Shown here piece after piece: positions 38,349 to 47,864 of a stretch of 64,000 bases of DNA. A program made the translations under genes and the position numbers. Source of the DNA: Methylotenera sp. (lineage in GTDB: Bacteria; Pseudomonadota; Gammaproteobacteria; Burkholderiales; Methylophilaceae); assembly GCA_020622105.1 (NCBI GenBank), contig JAHRYP010000002.1:131675-195674 (forward strand). The letters are read 5' to 3'. The notes below the pieces were generated by a model. The model was given only the letters and a program-made list of their open reading frames with translations, was not told where the DNA came from and did not search any database. The number at the start of each line of letters is the position of its first letter. The first letter of the stretch is position 1.

Positions 38349-39653
38349 TTATGTATTGATCGCTTGAATCGGAATCGTTTTTGAAGTCGGATTCACACGC
38401 AGTTTTCCACCTTCAGCGTAATTCTTCTGCACGTAGTCTTCAACAATGGCCTGAAATTCCTGCGCGATATTATCGCCCTTGAGCGTGACCGTTTTCTCGC
38501 CATCCACAAATACCGGCGCAACTGGCACTTCACCCGTGCCAGGCAGGCTGATACCGATATTCGCAAGCTTGGACTCACCGGGGCCGTTCACCACACAGCC
38601 CATGACTGCTACGCTCATATTTTCCACACCCGCGTACTGGCCACGCCATACTGGCATCTGGTTGCGCAGATAGCTTTGAATCTGCATGGCAAGCTCTTGA
38701 AAGTAAGTTGAGGTAGTGCGACCGCAGCCCGGGCATGCGGTAACCAGCGGTGTGAATGAGCGAATGCCCATGGTTTGCAGGATTTCCTGCGCGACGACGA
38801 CTTCTTTAGTGCGCGACTCATTCGGCTCCGGCGTTAAAGACACACGAATCGTGTTGCCAATGCCCTGTTGCAGACATAAAGCCAGTGCAGCTGTTGAAGC
38901 CACAATGCCTTTTGAACCCATACCGGCTTCGGTAAGCCCTAAATGCAGCGGGTAATCACTTCGTGTTGCCAATTCGGTATAGACTTTGACCAGATCCTGT
39001 ACATCACTGACTTTGCAGGAAATAATAATCTGGTTGGGTGAGAGACCTAGTGCCACTGCCTGCTCCGCACTCTCAAGCGCAGACTGGATCAGTGCTTCGC
39101 GCATCAGTGCATCAGCACTTAACGGTGTTGCAAGCTTGGCATTATCATCCATCATCTGTGCCATTTTGGCTTGATCCAGACTGCCCCAGTTAACACCGAT
39201 ACGCACAGCTTTCTTATAGTGAATAGCAGCCTCAATCATCGCTGCAAATTGCTCATCACGTTTGGAGCCTTTACCTACGTTACCGGGATTGATGCGATAT
39301 TTTGCAAGCGCTTCGGCACAATCAGGATATTGTGCGAGCAATTTATGGCCATTGTAGTGAAAATCACCCACCAAAGGCACATTGCAGCCTAGTGCATCCA
39401 AGCCGCGACGGATATTGCCAACCTGTGCTGCAGCCTCAGGAGAGTTCACAGTAATACGCACTACTTCAGAACCGGCTTGCCACAGTTCATAAACCTGCTT
39501 AATTGTCGCTGCAGCATCAGCGGTATCAGTATTGGTCATGCTCTGTACGACGACAGGAGCCGGGATGGTGCCGTTCAAACCGCCACCGACAGGGATGTGA
39601 CCGATCATGACCTGTAAAGTGTGACGTGGCTTAATTTGTATAGACAAACTCAA
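38349..39653 (-). CDS. ispG: 4-hydroxy-3-methylbut-2-en-1-yl diphosphate synthase
   Basis: A 434-residue iron-sulphur enzyme of the MEP isoprenoid pathway that converts MEcPP to HMBPP. The TIM-barrel part has [17 protein letters not shown] and [12 protein letters not shown]; the 4Fe-4S ligands are in [14 protein letters not shown] and [11 protein letters not shown]. Its length exceeds the E. coli enzyme (372) because of an internal extension, as is common in betaproteobacteria. It starts 3 bases after rodZ. Confidence 0.96.
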   Translation of the reverse strand: MSLSIQIKPRHTLQVMIGHIPVGGGLNGTIPAPVVVQSMTNTDTADAAATIKQVYELWQAGSEVVRITVNSPEAAAQVGNIRRGLDALGCNVPLVGDFHYNGHKLLAQYPDCAEALAKYRINPGNVGKGSKRDEQFAAMIEAAIHYKKAVRIGVNWGSLDQAKMAQMMDDNAKLATPLSADALMREALIQSALESAEQAVALGLSPNQIIISCKVSDVQDLVKVYTELATRSDYPLHLGLTEAGMGSKGIVASTAALALCLQQGIGNTIRVSLTPEPNESRTKEVVVAQEILQTMGIRSFTPLVTACPGCGRTTSTYFQELAMQIQSYLRNQMPVWRGQYAGVENMSVAVMGCVVNGPGESKLANIGISLPGTGEVPVAPVFVDGEKTVTLKGDNIAQEFQAIVEDYVQKNYAEGGKLRVNPTSKTIPIQAINT

Positions 39654-39656
39654 CTG

Positions 39657-40628
39657 CTACTCCAAGGTAATACGTGCAACGTTATCTTTAGTATTAGCGG
39701 CTAGATCAATATCTTTACCGCCAAAATTTAATTTGGTACCGCTGGCATTACCTATCACCAGACTCAACGGCAGCGGTGCATTGATAGTTTCTTGATCACC
39801 GCTATGTGACATTTTTTCGTAAACCACTTTACCGAACTTGTCTGTCACACTCACCCAGGTCTGCGCTGTAAAAAACATGCTGACAGTTTTATCAGCAGGT
39901 TTAGCAGCGCCTGAAGGTGCCTGAATCTGCTGAGTTACAGATGGCGCGAGTGGTTTAAAATCGATTTGAGAAAGAGGATCTGCCGATTTCACATCTGCTA
40001 CATTCGTTGGAGTCTGCGTAGAACTATTCAAACCAACATTGGGCGCTGCAAGCAAATCAGGAGCCATGACCTCATCTTCAGCTAATCTCTGTGCTGCCGG
40101 TAAAGCGGCTTCGGGTAATGGCTCTGCAGTTGCGGGGGAAAATTCCTCAATCACTTCAGGCGACTTTTCATCGCTAACGTTTGGCGACTTAGGCATGTAA
40201 TCCACATAAAACAGCCACGCCAGAAGAAAAAATAATACCAGAATGCTTGCTAGTATATATTTAAGCCAAGGCTGGCTCTCTTTAGTAAGCTGCACAGGGC
40301 GCATTGACGAATGAACCGCAATCATCTTATCAGCTTCAGAGGAAACACTCTGACGATAGCTTGCAAGCAAAGGCTCTGCATCTATCTCCAGTAGCTTAGC
40401 GTAATTACGGATAAAACCACGTGTAATCATGGCATCAGGCAATAAATCAAACTCGCCATTTTCAAGTGCATTCACTTGCTTGACGCTGTAGCGCAAATTG
40501 TTTGAAACATCCTGCTGCGTCAGTTCTTTAGCAACTCGCGTGGCCTGTAAAACTTGTCCAAACGATATTGGTTGGCTTTGTGATTGAGTGTCGCCTATTT
40601 CTTTATCTGTATCTTGCAATTCAGCCAT
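39657..40628 (-). CDS. rodZ: RodZ-like cytoskeletal protein (HTH and DUF4115)
   Basis: A 323-residue protein: a cytosolic helix-turn-helix domain (residues about 20-90; QVLQATRVAKELTQQDVSNNL), one transmembrane helix (YILASILVLFFLLAWLFYV), a Pro/Ala/Ser-rich periplasmic linker, and a C-terminal DUF4115 beta-domain (about 245-323). RodZ links MreB to the envelope and sets rod shape. Conserved position between pilW and ispG. Confidence 0.92.
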   Translation of the reverse strand: MAELQDTDKEIGDTQSQSQPISFGQVLQATRVAKELTQQDVSNNLRYSVKQVNALENGEFDLLPDAMITRGFIRNYAKLLEIDAEPLLASYRQSVSSEADKMIAVHSSMRPVQLTKESQPWLKYILASILVLFFLLAWLFYVDYMPKSPNVSDEKSPEVIEEFSPATAEPLPEAALPAAQRLAEDEVMAPDLLAAPNVGLNSSTQTPTNVADVKSADPLSQIDFKPLAPSVTQQIQAPSGAAKPADKTVSMFFTAQTWVSVTDKFGKVVYEKMSHSGDQETINAPLPLSLVIGNASGTKLNFGGKDIDLAANTKDNVARITLE

Positions 40629-40630
40629 CT

Positions 40631-41467
40631 CTAATTCCCACTCGCTAATAACTTCGCCTGCTCAGAATCCGGGTATTGTCTACGCAACTGTAACGCATAG
40701 CTAGCCTCATCATCCTTAGCACCTAATTTACGCGCAATTTGTATGGACAACCAGAGGTTTTCCGGCGTTGGCTGGGCTATCACTACATTTTGCAATGTCG
40801 TTTTAGCCTTAGCTACCTCATTGCGTTTAAACTGAATTGAAGCCAATTGATACGCAGCCACAGCAGCTAAGGGTTCAACCTCTAACGCCCTCTGAAAATA
40901 AATCTCCGCATTTACCACATCCTGTTTGCGCATAGAACAGATACCGGCATTAGTGTAGGCAATCACCGGCGTTGCATATAAGGGATTTTTTACTGCTGCC
41001 ATAAACTCTTTAACAGACTCATCGATACGGTTTCTGCCACATAAAAAACTACCAAAATTATTATGTGATTCCGAGTTGTTTGGTTCAAGCTGCAACGCTC
41101 TTTTAAAGTTTTTTTCAGCGATATCATCTTGACCAAGCGCTGCATGCACCAAGCCCAAACCGTTATAAGCCTGACCGAAATTTGGGTCAATTTTTGTAGC
41201 CAGCGTAAACTCTTCTAAAGCAATATCCAGCTGTCTTTGCTGAAAATACGCAGCGCCTAAATCGGTATGGGAGCGTGCGCGCTCTTTTAAGTTTTTATCT
41301 GCGGTGTCCTGCTGTTGCTGACTGGCGCAGCCCACAGCCAGTATAGAAACCAAGCCGATTAAACCTAATTTACCAAAACTCAATTTATTAATACCTGATA
41401 CCGCCAAAACTGTTTCTATAAAACTGGACTGATTCATGTCATTGTTGTTCATGTCATTGTTGCTCAT
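40631..41467 (-). CDS. pilW: Type IV pilus biogenesis/stability lipoprotein PilW (PilF)
   Basis: A 278-residue TPR lipoprotein that helps PilQ secretin assembly. The lipobox is AVGC (C47), much further from the start than usual, because the N-terminus is extended by [12 protein letters not shown]; a 15-base tandem repeat (41435-41464) creates three alternative ATGs (residues 1, 6, 11). The first ATG overlaps the rlmN stop (ATGA), supporting coupled translation. Six TPR-like units follow. Confidence 0.9.
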   Translation of the reverse strand: MSNNDMNNNDMNQSSFIETVLAVSGINKLSFGKLGLIGLVSILAVGCASQQQQDTADKNLKERARSHTDLGAAYFQQRQLDIALEEFTLATKIDPNFGQAYNGLGLVHAALGQDDIAEKNFKRALQLEPNNSESHNNFGSFLCGRNRIDESVKEFMAAVKNPLYATPVIAYTNAGICSMRKQDVVNAEIYFQRALEVEPLAAVAAYQLASIQFKRNEVAKAKTTLQNVVIAQPTPENLWLSIQIARKLGAKDDEASYALQLRRQYPDSEQAKLLASGN

Positions 41468-42567
41468 GTAATTGTCTCAATCGGAATTCGCCTGGAAGTA
41501 CGTTTCGTTTTATCCAGTACTTTACCAGCTAACTGACCACATGCGGCATCAATGTCTTCACCACGGGTTTTGCGTACCGTCACAACATAACCCGCTTGCA
41601 TCAGAATGTCACGGAACACTCTGATATGACTAGGTTTGGAAGTTTCATAGCCACTATCAGGAAAAGGATTAAATGGAATTAAATTGAACTTGCAAGATAC
41701 ATTTTTAACCAGTTCCAGTAACTGGTGTGCATGCTCAACCGTGTCATTCACACCGTCCAGCATTACATATTCAAACGTGACAAAATCACGTGGTGCTTTT
41801 TCCAGATAACGGTTGCATGCAGCCATTAACTCTTTAAGCGGATATTTTTTATTGATCGGGACGATCACATCACGCAACGCATCATTCGGTGCATGTAAGG
41901 ACACAGCAAGCGCCACCGGACAATCCTCTTTCAGGCGATCCATAGCAGGCACCAGCCCGCTGGTTGATAATGTTACGCGGCGGCGGCTCAAACCATAAGC
42001 GCTGTCGTCGAGCATGATCTGCATCGCAGTTACCACATTATCGTAGTTAGCCAAGGGCTCACCCATACCCATCATCACCACATTACTGATAATGCGCTCA
42101 CCTGGTGGCAGCAGGTCATAACCGGCTTCCTGACGTAATGAATGGTCGGCAATAGCTAGTTGGCCGATAATTTCAGACACACTTAAGTTACGATTAAAAC
42201 CCTGACGACCAGTAGAGCAGAATGTGCACTCCAGCGCACAGCCAACCTGGCTAGAAACACACAAAGTACCGCGGTCATCTTCGGGAATAAACACCGTTTC
42301 GATGCTATTGGCAGCATCGGTGCCAATCAGCCACTTACGGGTTCCATCATTTGATACTTGTTCATGCTGCACGTTAGGCAGAACAATCTCTGCCTCTTTT
42401 GCAAGTTTTTCGCGCAGGCTTTTGGCAATATCAGTCATCTGCTCAAAATCATGCACGCCAAAATGATGCATCCAGCGCATCAACTGCTTGGCGCGAAAAG
42501 GCTTCTCACCTCTTTCAGCGAACCATTGAGCGAGTTGTTGTTGATTAAAGTTGAGCAGATTGACCAA
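41464..42567 (-). CDS. rlmN: Dual-specificity 23S rRNA/tRNA adenine-C2 methyltransferase RlmN
   Basis: A 367-residue radical-SAM enzyme methylating A2503 of 23S rRNA and A37 of certain tRNAs. The SAM cluster motif is CALECTFC (C110, C114, C117), followed by GQLAIADH and [13 protein letters not shown]; the methyl-carrying Cys is in [11 protein letters not shown]. Length is typical. It lies 34 bases after ndk. Confidence 0.96.
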   Translation of the reverse strand: MVNLLNFNQQQLAQWFAERGEKPFRAKQLMRWMHHFGVHDFEQMTDIAKSLREKLAKEAEIVLPNVQHEQVSNDGTRKWLIGTDAANSIETVFIPEDDRGTLCVSSQVGCALECTFCSTGRQGFNRNLSVSEIIGQLAIADHSLRQEAGYDLLPPGERIISNVVMMGMGEPLANYDNVVTAMQIMLDDSAYGLSRRRVTLSTSGLVPAMDRLKEDCPVALAVSLHAPNDALRDVIVPINKKYPLKELMAACNRYLEKAPRDFVTFEYVMLDGVNDTVEHAHQLLELVKNVSCKFNLIPFNPFPDSGYETSKPSHIRVFRDILMQAGYVVTVRKTRGEDIDAACGQLAGKVLDKTKRTSRRIPIETIT

Positions 42568-42601
42568 AATTGTTTTTACCTTAAGCTACTTCAGTTAACT
42601 A

Positions 42602-43006
42602 TTAACCAAAAAAATATTTGATTTCGATTGCTGCATTTTCCGCAGAATCAGAACCGTGAACAGCGTTAGCATCAATGCTTTCAGCAAAGTCAGCACGGAT
42701 TGTGCCAGCAGCAGCTTCTTTAGGGTTAGTTGCGCCCATCAGGTCACGGTTAACTTGCACAGCATTTTCGCCTTCCAGAGCTTGAATCATCACTGGGCCA
42801 GAAATCATGAATTTAACCAGGTCAGCAAAGAAAGGACGCTCTTTGTGCACTGCGTAGAAGCCTTCAGCTTCAGCTTGTGTCAATTGTGCCATTTTTGCAG
42901 CAACAATTTTCAAGCCAGCGTTTTCAAAACGCGTATAAATTTTACCGATAACATTTTTTGCAACTGCATCAGGTTTGATGATAGAAAGCGTACGTTGAAT
43001 TGCCAT
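42602..43006 (-). CDS. ndk: Nucleoside diphosphate kinase
   Basis: A 134-residue enzyme equilibrating NTP pools. The phosphorylated His is in [12 protein letters not shown]; the N-terminal [15 protein letters not shown] is typical. It is slightly shorter than the usual 141 residues, ending EIKYFFG. It is the first gene of the ndk-rlmN-pilW-rodZ-ispG-hisS block and is divergent from the fhc operon. A GGAGT ribosome-binding site precedes the ATG. Confidence 0.96.
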   Translation of the reverse strand: MAIQRTLSIIKPDAVAKNVIGKIYTRFENAGLKIVAAKMAQLTQAEAEGFYAVHKERPFFADLVKFMISGPVMIQALEGENAVQVNRDLMGATNPKEAAAGTIRADFAESIDANAVHGSDSAENAAIEIKYFFG

Positions 43007-43082
43007 GACTACTCCATAAAGTTAACTTATCCATTTAACATTAAAATCAATAACTTGCCGAGTTTGTATTTGAGTGTAAATA

Positions 43083-43098
43083 ATGCAATTAATTGCAT
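43083..43098. promoter_or_regulatory. Perfect 16-bp palindrome in the ndk/fhcB divergent spacer
   Basis: ATGCAATTAATTGCAT is a perfect 16-base palindrome 77 bases from the ndk start and about 200 bases from fhcB. The 289-base spacer also contains a small CCAAG/CTTGG hairpin at 43115-43130. A dimeric regulator site controlling one of the flanking units is possible; no known regulator is matched. Confidence 0.35.
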
Positions 43099-43295
43099 GT
43101 ATTTCACGCCCAAGCCAAGAACTGACTTGGTGCTTCCAAACGCGTTCGGCGCGTCTCGCTTCTAATGCAAAATGGAATTATTGAAAAGACCGTTAAAATA
43201 CCATTTTTAGCACTTAAAATAAACCAACTTTTAAGATTAGTTTTTAATAAAACAGGTTTAGAATATGCGGCCTATGTGGCAAAATTACCATCGAC

Positions 43296-44591
43296 ATGAA
43301 CAATCAAAACCATAACGCCGTTCCACTTAATGCCACCTGCCCTGCGTGTGGCTTGCTCTGTGATGATGTGACTTTAAGCTTAACCCCTGAATTATCACTG
43401 CAAAATGGCTGCACTAAGGGCATTCATTTTTTTGAAGATGCATTCAACACATCAGCATCCGCTAGTCCTTTGCTGGCTGGCAAATCGACCAACCTGGAAA
43501 CAGCGATTAACGCAGCTGCAGAGATTTTAGCTAACAGCAAACAAGCTTTATTTGCCGGACTGGGCACAGAAGTTCAAGGCATGCGTAACATCATGTCGCT
43601 GGCAAAAAAAACCAATGCCACGCTGGATCATATCCATAGCGAATCAACCGTGAGCAATACGCGCACCATGCAAAACAGCGGCTGGCTTACAACTACACTC
43701 GCCGAAGTTAAAAACCGTGCGGATGTAATATTGGCAATTGGTACTGACATTACCAGCACGCACCCGCGTTTTTTTGAAAAACTGGCATGGAATACTGACA
43801 GTCTGTTCGACAAACCTTCGCCTGAACTGATTTTTCTGGGCGCGCCTGAAGCCAGCGCAAAAGAGAATGCTGCTCCTGACGGAAAAGAACCGACCATCAT
43901 CCCCGCTAAAATTACACAGCTACCGGAAGTCATCAATGCACTGAACTCACTGCTTAATGGCAAAAAAATAAACGTCGAAACTGTGGCCGGCATCCCGACC
44001 AACACCTTAATCTCCTTGATAGAAAAATTAAGAACCGCAAAATATGCAGTCATCGTGTGGTCAGCCAGCGCCTTAAAAATACCGCATGCAGAACTTACGA
44101 TTCAAAGTATTGTGCAGCTAATCAGCAAACTCAATGAAAACTCACGCGCAGCCGGCCTTCCGCTTAACTCCGGTGACGGCGACAGTTCAGTGAATAACGT
44201 CAGCACTTGGCTTAGCGGTTATCCGACCAGAAGTCGCTTCAATAATGGTATACCCGTATACGATACTTATCATTTCGCGACTGCAAAACAACTGGCAAGC
44301 TGTGATGCCTTGCTCTGGATAAGCACCTTCAATCCATATCCAGCCCCCAACACTCAGGCGCCTGTTATTGTGATTGGCCACCCCGATACCAAATTCGAAC
44401 GCATGCCGGATGTATTTATTCCAGTTGGCATCCCAGGTGTTGACCATAACGGGCAGATGTTCCGCATGGACAGCTCGATTACACTGCCGCTAAAAAAACT
44501 ACGCGATACTAACCTACCTGGCTTGAGTGAAGTGATAGGCAAAATTGAAGCAAAACTTTCAAACAGAATGATAGATGGCACTGCAGCATGA
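43296..44591 (+). CDS. fhcB: Formyltransferase/hydrolase complex subunit B
   Basis: A 431-residue homologue of the molybdopterin-type subunit of formylmethanofuran dehydrogenase (FmdB/FwdB). In methylotrophs it is part of the FhcABCD complex, which releases formate from formyl-H4MPT. The start has C15-x2-C18-x3-C22 (TCPACGLLCDDV) and C39 (NGCTKG), the layout of the 4Fe-4S ligands in the archaeal subunit. It is the first gene of the fhc operon, overlapping fhcA by 4 bases (ATGA). Confidence 0.93.
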   Translation: MNNQNHNAVPLNATCPACGLLCDDVTLSLTPELSLQNGCTKGIHFFEDAFNTSASASPLLAGKSTNLETAINAAAEILANSKQALFAGLGTEVQGMRNIMSLAKKTNATLDHIHSESTVSNTRTMQNSGWLTTTLAEVKNRADVILAIGTDITSTHPRFFEKLAWNTDSLFDKPSPELIFLGAPEASAKENAAPDGKEPTIIPAKITQLPEVINALNSLLNGKKINVETVAGIPTNTLISLIEKLRTAKYAVIVWSASALKIPHAELTIQSIVQLISKLNENSRAAGLPLNSGDGDSSVNNVSTWLSGYPTRSRFNNGIPVYDTYHFATAKQLASCDALLWISTFNPYPAPNTQAPVIVIGHPDTKFERMPDVFIPVGIPGVDHNGQMFRMDSSITLPLKKLRDTNLPGLSEVIGKIEAKLSNRMIDGTAA

Positions 44592-46285
44592 TTACCTTAC
44601 TTAAAAACGGCAGAATCTACGATCCAGCACATGGCAAAGATGGCGTGAACGCAGACATTTATATCCGTGATGGGCGCATCGTTGCAAAGCCGGCAGACTA
44701 CGAAAAAGTCGATCAGACCTATGATTTAAGCGGCAAAGTAGTCATGGCCGGTGCGATTGATATGCACAGCCATATTGGCGGTGGTAAGGTGAATATTGCG
44801 CGCATGATGCTGCCAGAATATCAGGAAAAGCATCAGCAAAAACAGGCTCAGGAACTTAAAGGCTTAAGCGAGCCGGAAGCACACATCTGCTCCCCGCATT
44901 GCAGCCACCATGCAACTCCCAGCACTACAGATACCGGCTTTCGCTATATTGAGATGGGCTATACCGCAGCGTTTGAACCTGCCATTTCGCCAGTCAACGC
45001 ACGTCAGGCGCATCTGGAAATGGGCGACACGCCGATGATCGACAAAGGCGGCTACGCCATGCTCGGCAATGATGATTACTTCTTACGCCTGCTGGCGGAT
45101 AAAAAGGATCAGAAGGCGATTAACGACTATGTTGCGTGGATACTGCACGCTACACAGGCGATAGGCATCAAGGTCGTTAACCCGGGCGGTATCAATGCAT
45201 TTAAATTCAACCAGCGCAGACTGAATCTGGACGAAAATAATGTGCATTATCAAGTCAGCGCGCGTGAAATCCTGCAAAGCCTGAGCCGCGCCGTGCATGA
45301 CCTCGGTATTGCCAAACCGCTGCATGTACACTGTAACAACTTAGGCGCAGCTGGTAACTTTGCCACTACGCTGGATACCATGAGTGCGAGTAGCGGTTTA
45401 CCGATGCACCTCACCCACATTCAATTTCACAGCTACGGCACCGAGGGCGACAAGAAGTTTTCATCAGCCGCCGCACAGATCGCCGAAGCACTGAACAAAA
45501 ATAAACACATTACGGCTGACGTAGGACAGATTCTGTTCGGACAGACCGTCACTGCATCCGGCGACTCCATGATGCAGCATCTAAATGCCAAGCACGCCAA
45601 CCCTAAAAAATCCGTGATTATGGATATCGAATGCGATGCAGGCTGCGGCGTGCTGCCATTCAAATATCGCGACCAGAATTATGTGAATGCCCTGCAATGG
45701 GCAATCGGCCTTGAGCTATTCCTATCGGTAGAAGACCCGTGGCGCATCTTTTTAACCACTGACCACCCTAACGGCGCACCGTTTACCAGCTACCCGCACC
45801 TGATTCGCCTGCTCATGGATAAAGCTTTCCGTAACGAGGCTTTTGCCAAGCTAAATCTCGATGCGCAGGCAATGAGCAATTTAACTTCATTGGAACGCGA
45901 ATACAGCCTGTATGAGATCGCTATCATGACGCGCGCCGGTGCCGGCAAACTGATCGGCCTGAACGACCGCGGTCATTTAGGCATTGGTGCAGCTGCCGAT
46001 ATTACCGTGTATACAGACCAGACTGACCGCGAAGCAATGTTCGCCAGACCGGATTATGTATTCAAGAACGGTGAACTGGTTGTCAGAAATGGCAGCGTGG
46101 TAAAAGTGGTTTGGGGTGTCACTCACACTGCAAAACCTGCATTCGATATTGGGGTGGAAAAAGACCTGAAAGACTATTTCGACCGCTACCAGACCATGCA
46201 GCTGGATAACTTTAAAATCAGTAATGATGAGATCAGCAGTGATGGGCGCGGTCAGGTTGTCACGCATCAAAACAATAAGGAATAA
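44588..46285 (+). CDS. fhcA: Formyltransferase/hydrolase complex subunit A
   Basis: A 565-residue amidohydrolase-fold protein that hydrolyses the formylated carrier to formate. DMHSHIGGGKVN gives metal ligands H60 and H62; HCNNLGAAGN, HLTHIQFHSYG and TTDHPNGAPF supply further active-site His/Asp. It is the catalytic half of the complex, and its size is as expected. A short Cys/His-rich stretch (ICSPHCSHHATPS) around residue 101 is notable. It is followed after 3 bases by a PPOX-type gene rather than fhcD. Confidence 0.95.
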   Translation: MITLLKNGRIYDPAHGKDGVNADIYIRDGRIVAKPADYEKVDQTYDLSGKVVMAGAIDMHSHIGGGKVNIARMMLPEYQEKHQQKQAQELKGLSEPEAHICSPHCSHHATPSTTDTGFRYIEMGYTAAFEPAISPVNARQAHLEMGDTPMIDKGGYAMLGNDDYFLRLLADKKDQKAINDYVAWILHATQAIGIKVVNPGGINAFKFNQRRLNLDENNVHYQVSAREILQSLSRAVHDLGIAKPLHVHCNNLGAAGNFATTLDTMSASSGLPMHLTHIQFHSYGTEGDKKFSSAAAQIAEALNKNKHITADVGQILFGQTVTASGDSMMQHLNAKHANPKKSVIMDIECDAGCGVLPFKYRDQNYVNALQWAIGLELFLSVEDPWRIFLTTDHPNGAPFTSYPHLIRLLMDKAFRNEAFAKLNLDAQAMSNLTSLEREYSLYEIAIMTRAGAGKLIGLNDRGHLGIGAAADITVYTDQTDREAMFARPDYVFKNGELVVRNGSVVKVVWGVTHTAKPAFDIGVEKDLKDYFDRYQTMQLDNFKISNDEISSDGRGQVVTHQNNKE

Positions 46286-46288
46286 ACA

Positions 46289-46948
46289 ATGAGCAGATTA
46301 TACGGTGATCAGCATCGCAAATTTCAAGACGAATTCGGCACACGCAAAATGGCAGATCGCGTAGAAGAGATTGCGTGCAAAACCGAATTTGATGATGAAG
46401 CCAAAGGCTTTATTGAACACATGGACATGTTTTTCCTATCAACAGTCGATCACCAAGGCCGCCCTACCGTATCCTACAAAGGCGGTGATGCGGGCTTTGT
46501 AAGGATCATTGATAGTAAAACACTGGTTTTCCCAAGCTATGATGGCAACGGCATGTTTTTCTCCATGGGCAACATTAGCACTAACCCACAGGTCGGCCTG
46601 CTGTTCATCTCATTCGAAACGCCGCATCGCATCCGCGTGCAGGGCACAGCCAGCATTTCACGCACTGACCCGCTGATGCAGGAATACAAGGAAGCAGAGT
46701 TTATCGTACGCGTGACTTTATCCGAGCTATGGCAGAATTGCCCGCGCTACATTCACCAGCGCACCAAAGTACGTGACTCGCGCTATGTGCCAAGAGCTGA
46801 GTGTGAAACACCGGTCGCGGAATGGAAACGCATCGACCTGATGCAGGATGTGATCCCGGAAGCTGACCTGAAAAAGGTGGAAAAGACCGGCACCATTCAG
46901 ATTGAAGAATGGATAGAAAAAATCAAGACAGGCAGCCCGGAAGCTTAA
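46289..46948 (+). CDS. Pyridoxamine 5'-phosphate oxidase-family FMN protein inside the fhc operon
   Basis: A 219-residue PPOX split-barrel protein: FFLSTVDHQGRPTVSYKGG, VFPSYDGNGMFFSMGNIS and RIRVQGTASISRTDPL fit the FMN- or F420-binding group. Its function is unknown. It lies 3 bases after fhcA and 7 bases before fhcD, so it is translated with the complex. It might supply or consume electrons, or bind a deazaflavin or flavin, in the C1 pathway; that is inference from position only. Confidence 0.87.
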   Translation: MSRLYGDQHRKFQDEFGTRKMADRVEEIACKTEFDDEAKGFIEHMDMFFLSTVDHQGRPTVSYKGGDAGFVRIIDSKTLVFPSYDGNGMFFSMGNISTNPQVGLLFISFETPHRIRVQGTASISRTDPLMQEYKEAEFIVRVTLSELWQNCPRYIHQRTKVRDSRYVPRAECETPVAEWKRIDLMQDVIPEADLKKVEKTGTIQIEEWIEKIKTGSPEA

Positions 46949-46955
46949 TAACACC

Positions 46956-47864
46956 ATGTTAATTAATGATATACAAATCGACGACACCTTTGCCGAAGCT
47001 TTCAATATGCGCGGCACCCGGGTCATTATTACTGCGCAGAACCACAAATGGGCTTATCACGCAGCCAATGCCATGACTGGTTTTGCTACATCAGTCATCG
47101 GTTGTGGTGTCGAGGCCGGCATTGAGCGTGAAATGACAGCTGATGAAACACCGGACGGCAGACCCGGCGTCGCTGTGCTGATGTTTGCCATGGGTAGTAA
47201 GGTACTCATGCAGCAGCTGGAAACGCGCATGGGACAGTGCATACTCACCTGCCCTACCGCAGCGGCATTTGCCGGCATTGAAAGTGAAGACATGATTAGC
47301 TTGGGTAAACACCTGCGCTACTTCGGTGATGGCTTTCAGACCTCTAAACTCATCGCCGGCAAACGCTACTGGCGCATTCCGGTGATGGATGGCGAGTTCC
47401 TGACCGAAGAAACTACCGGCATGGTACGCGCCATCGGCGGCGGCAATTTCCTGATTCTGGCAACCTCGCAACCGGCAGCATTGGCGGCAGCTGAAACCGC
47501 AATCGAAGCCATGAAAAAAGTACCGAATGTCATCATGCCATTCCCTGGCGGCGTGGTACGCTCCGGCTCCAAGGTCGGCAGCAAGTACAAAACCATGTTT
47601 GCCTCAAGTAATGATGCCTTTTGCCCAACGCTTAAAGGCGTAACCAAAAGCGAGTTATCGCCAGACATTGAAAGCGTGATGGAAATCGTAATCGACGGGC
47701 TGACATTTGATGACATCGCAATATCGATGAAAGTCGGCATTGAAGCGATCTGCCAGCTTGGTAAAAATAGCGGCGTTAAGCGTATCTCGGCTGGTAACTA
47801 TGGCGGCAAGCTAGGTCCGCATTTATTCAAACTGCACGACATTCTGAAAGGTAGCGGACTATGA
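46956..47864 (+). CDS. fhcD: Formyltransferase/hydrolase complex subunit D (formyl-MFR:H4MPT formyltransferase)
   Basis: A 302-residue formyltransferase (Ftr homologue) that moves the formyl group from formyl-H4MPT to the methanofuran-type carrier. MLINDIQIDDTFAEAFNMRGTR at the start, TSVIGCGVEAGIE and MPFPGGVVRSGSKVGSKYK are family hallmarks. Complete length. It overlaps fhcC by 4 bases. Confidence 0.96.
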   Translation: MLINDIQIDDTFAEAFNMRGTRVIITAQNHKWAYHAANAMTGFATSVIGCGVEAGIEREMTADETPDGRPGVAVLMFAMGSKVLMQQLETRMGQCILTCPTAAAFAGIESEDMISLGKHLRYFGDGFQTSKLIAGKRYWRIPVMDGEFLTEETTGMVRAIGGGNFLILATSQPAALAAAETAIEAMKKVPNVIMPFPGGVVRSGSKVGSKYKTMFASSNDAFCPTLKGVTKSELSPDIESVMEIVIDGLTFDDIAISMKVGIEAICQLGKNSGVKRISAGNYGGKLGPHLFKLHDILKGSGL

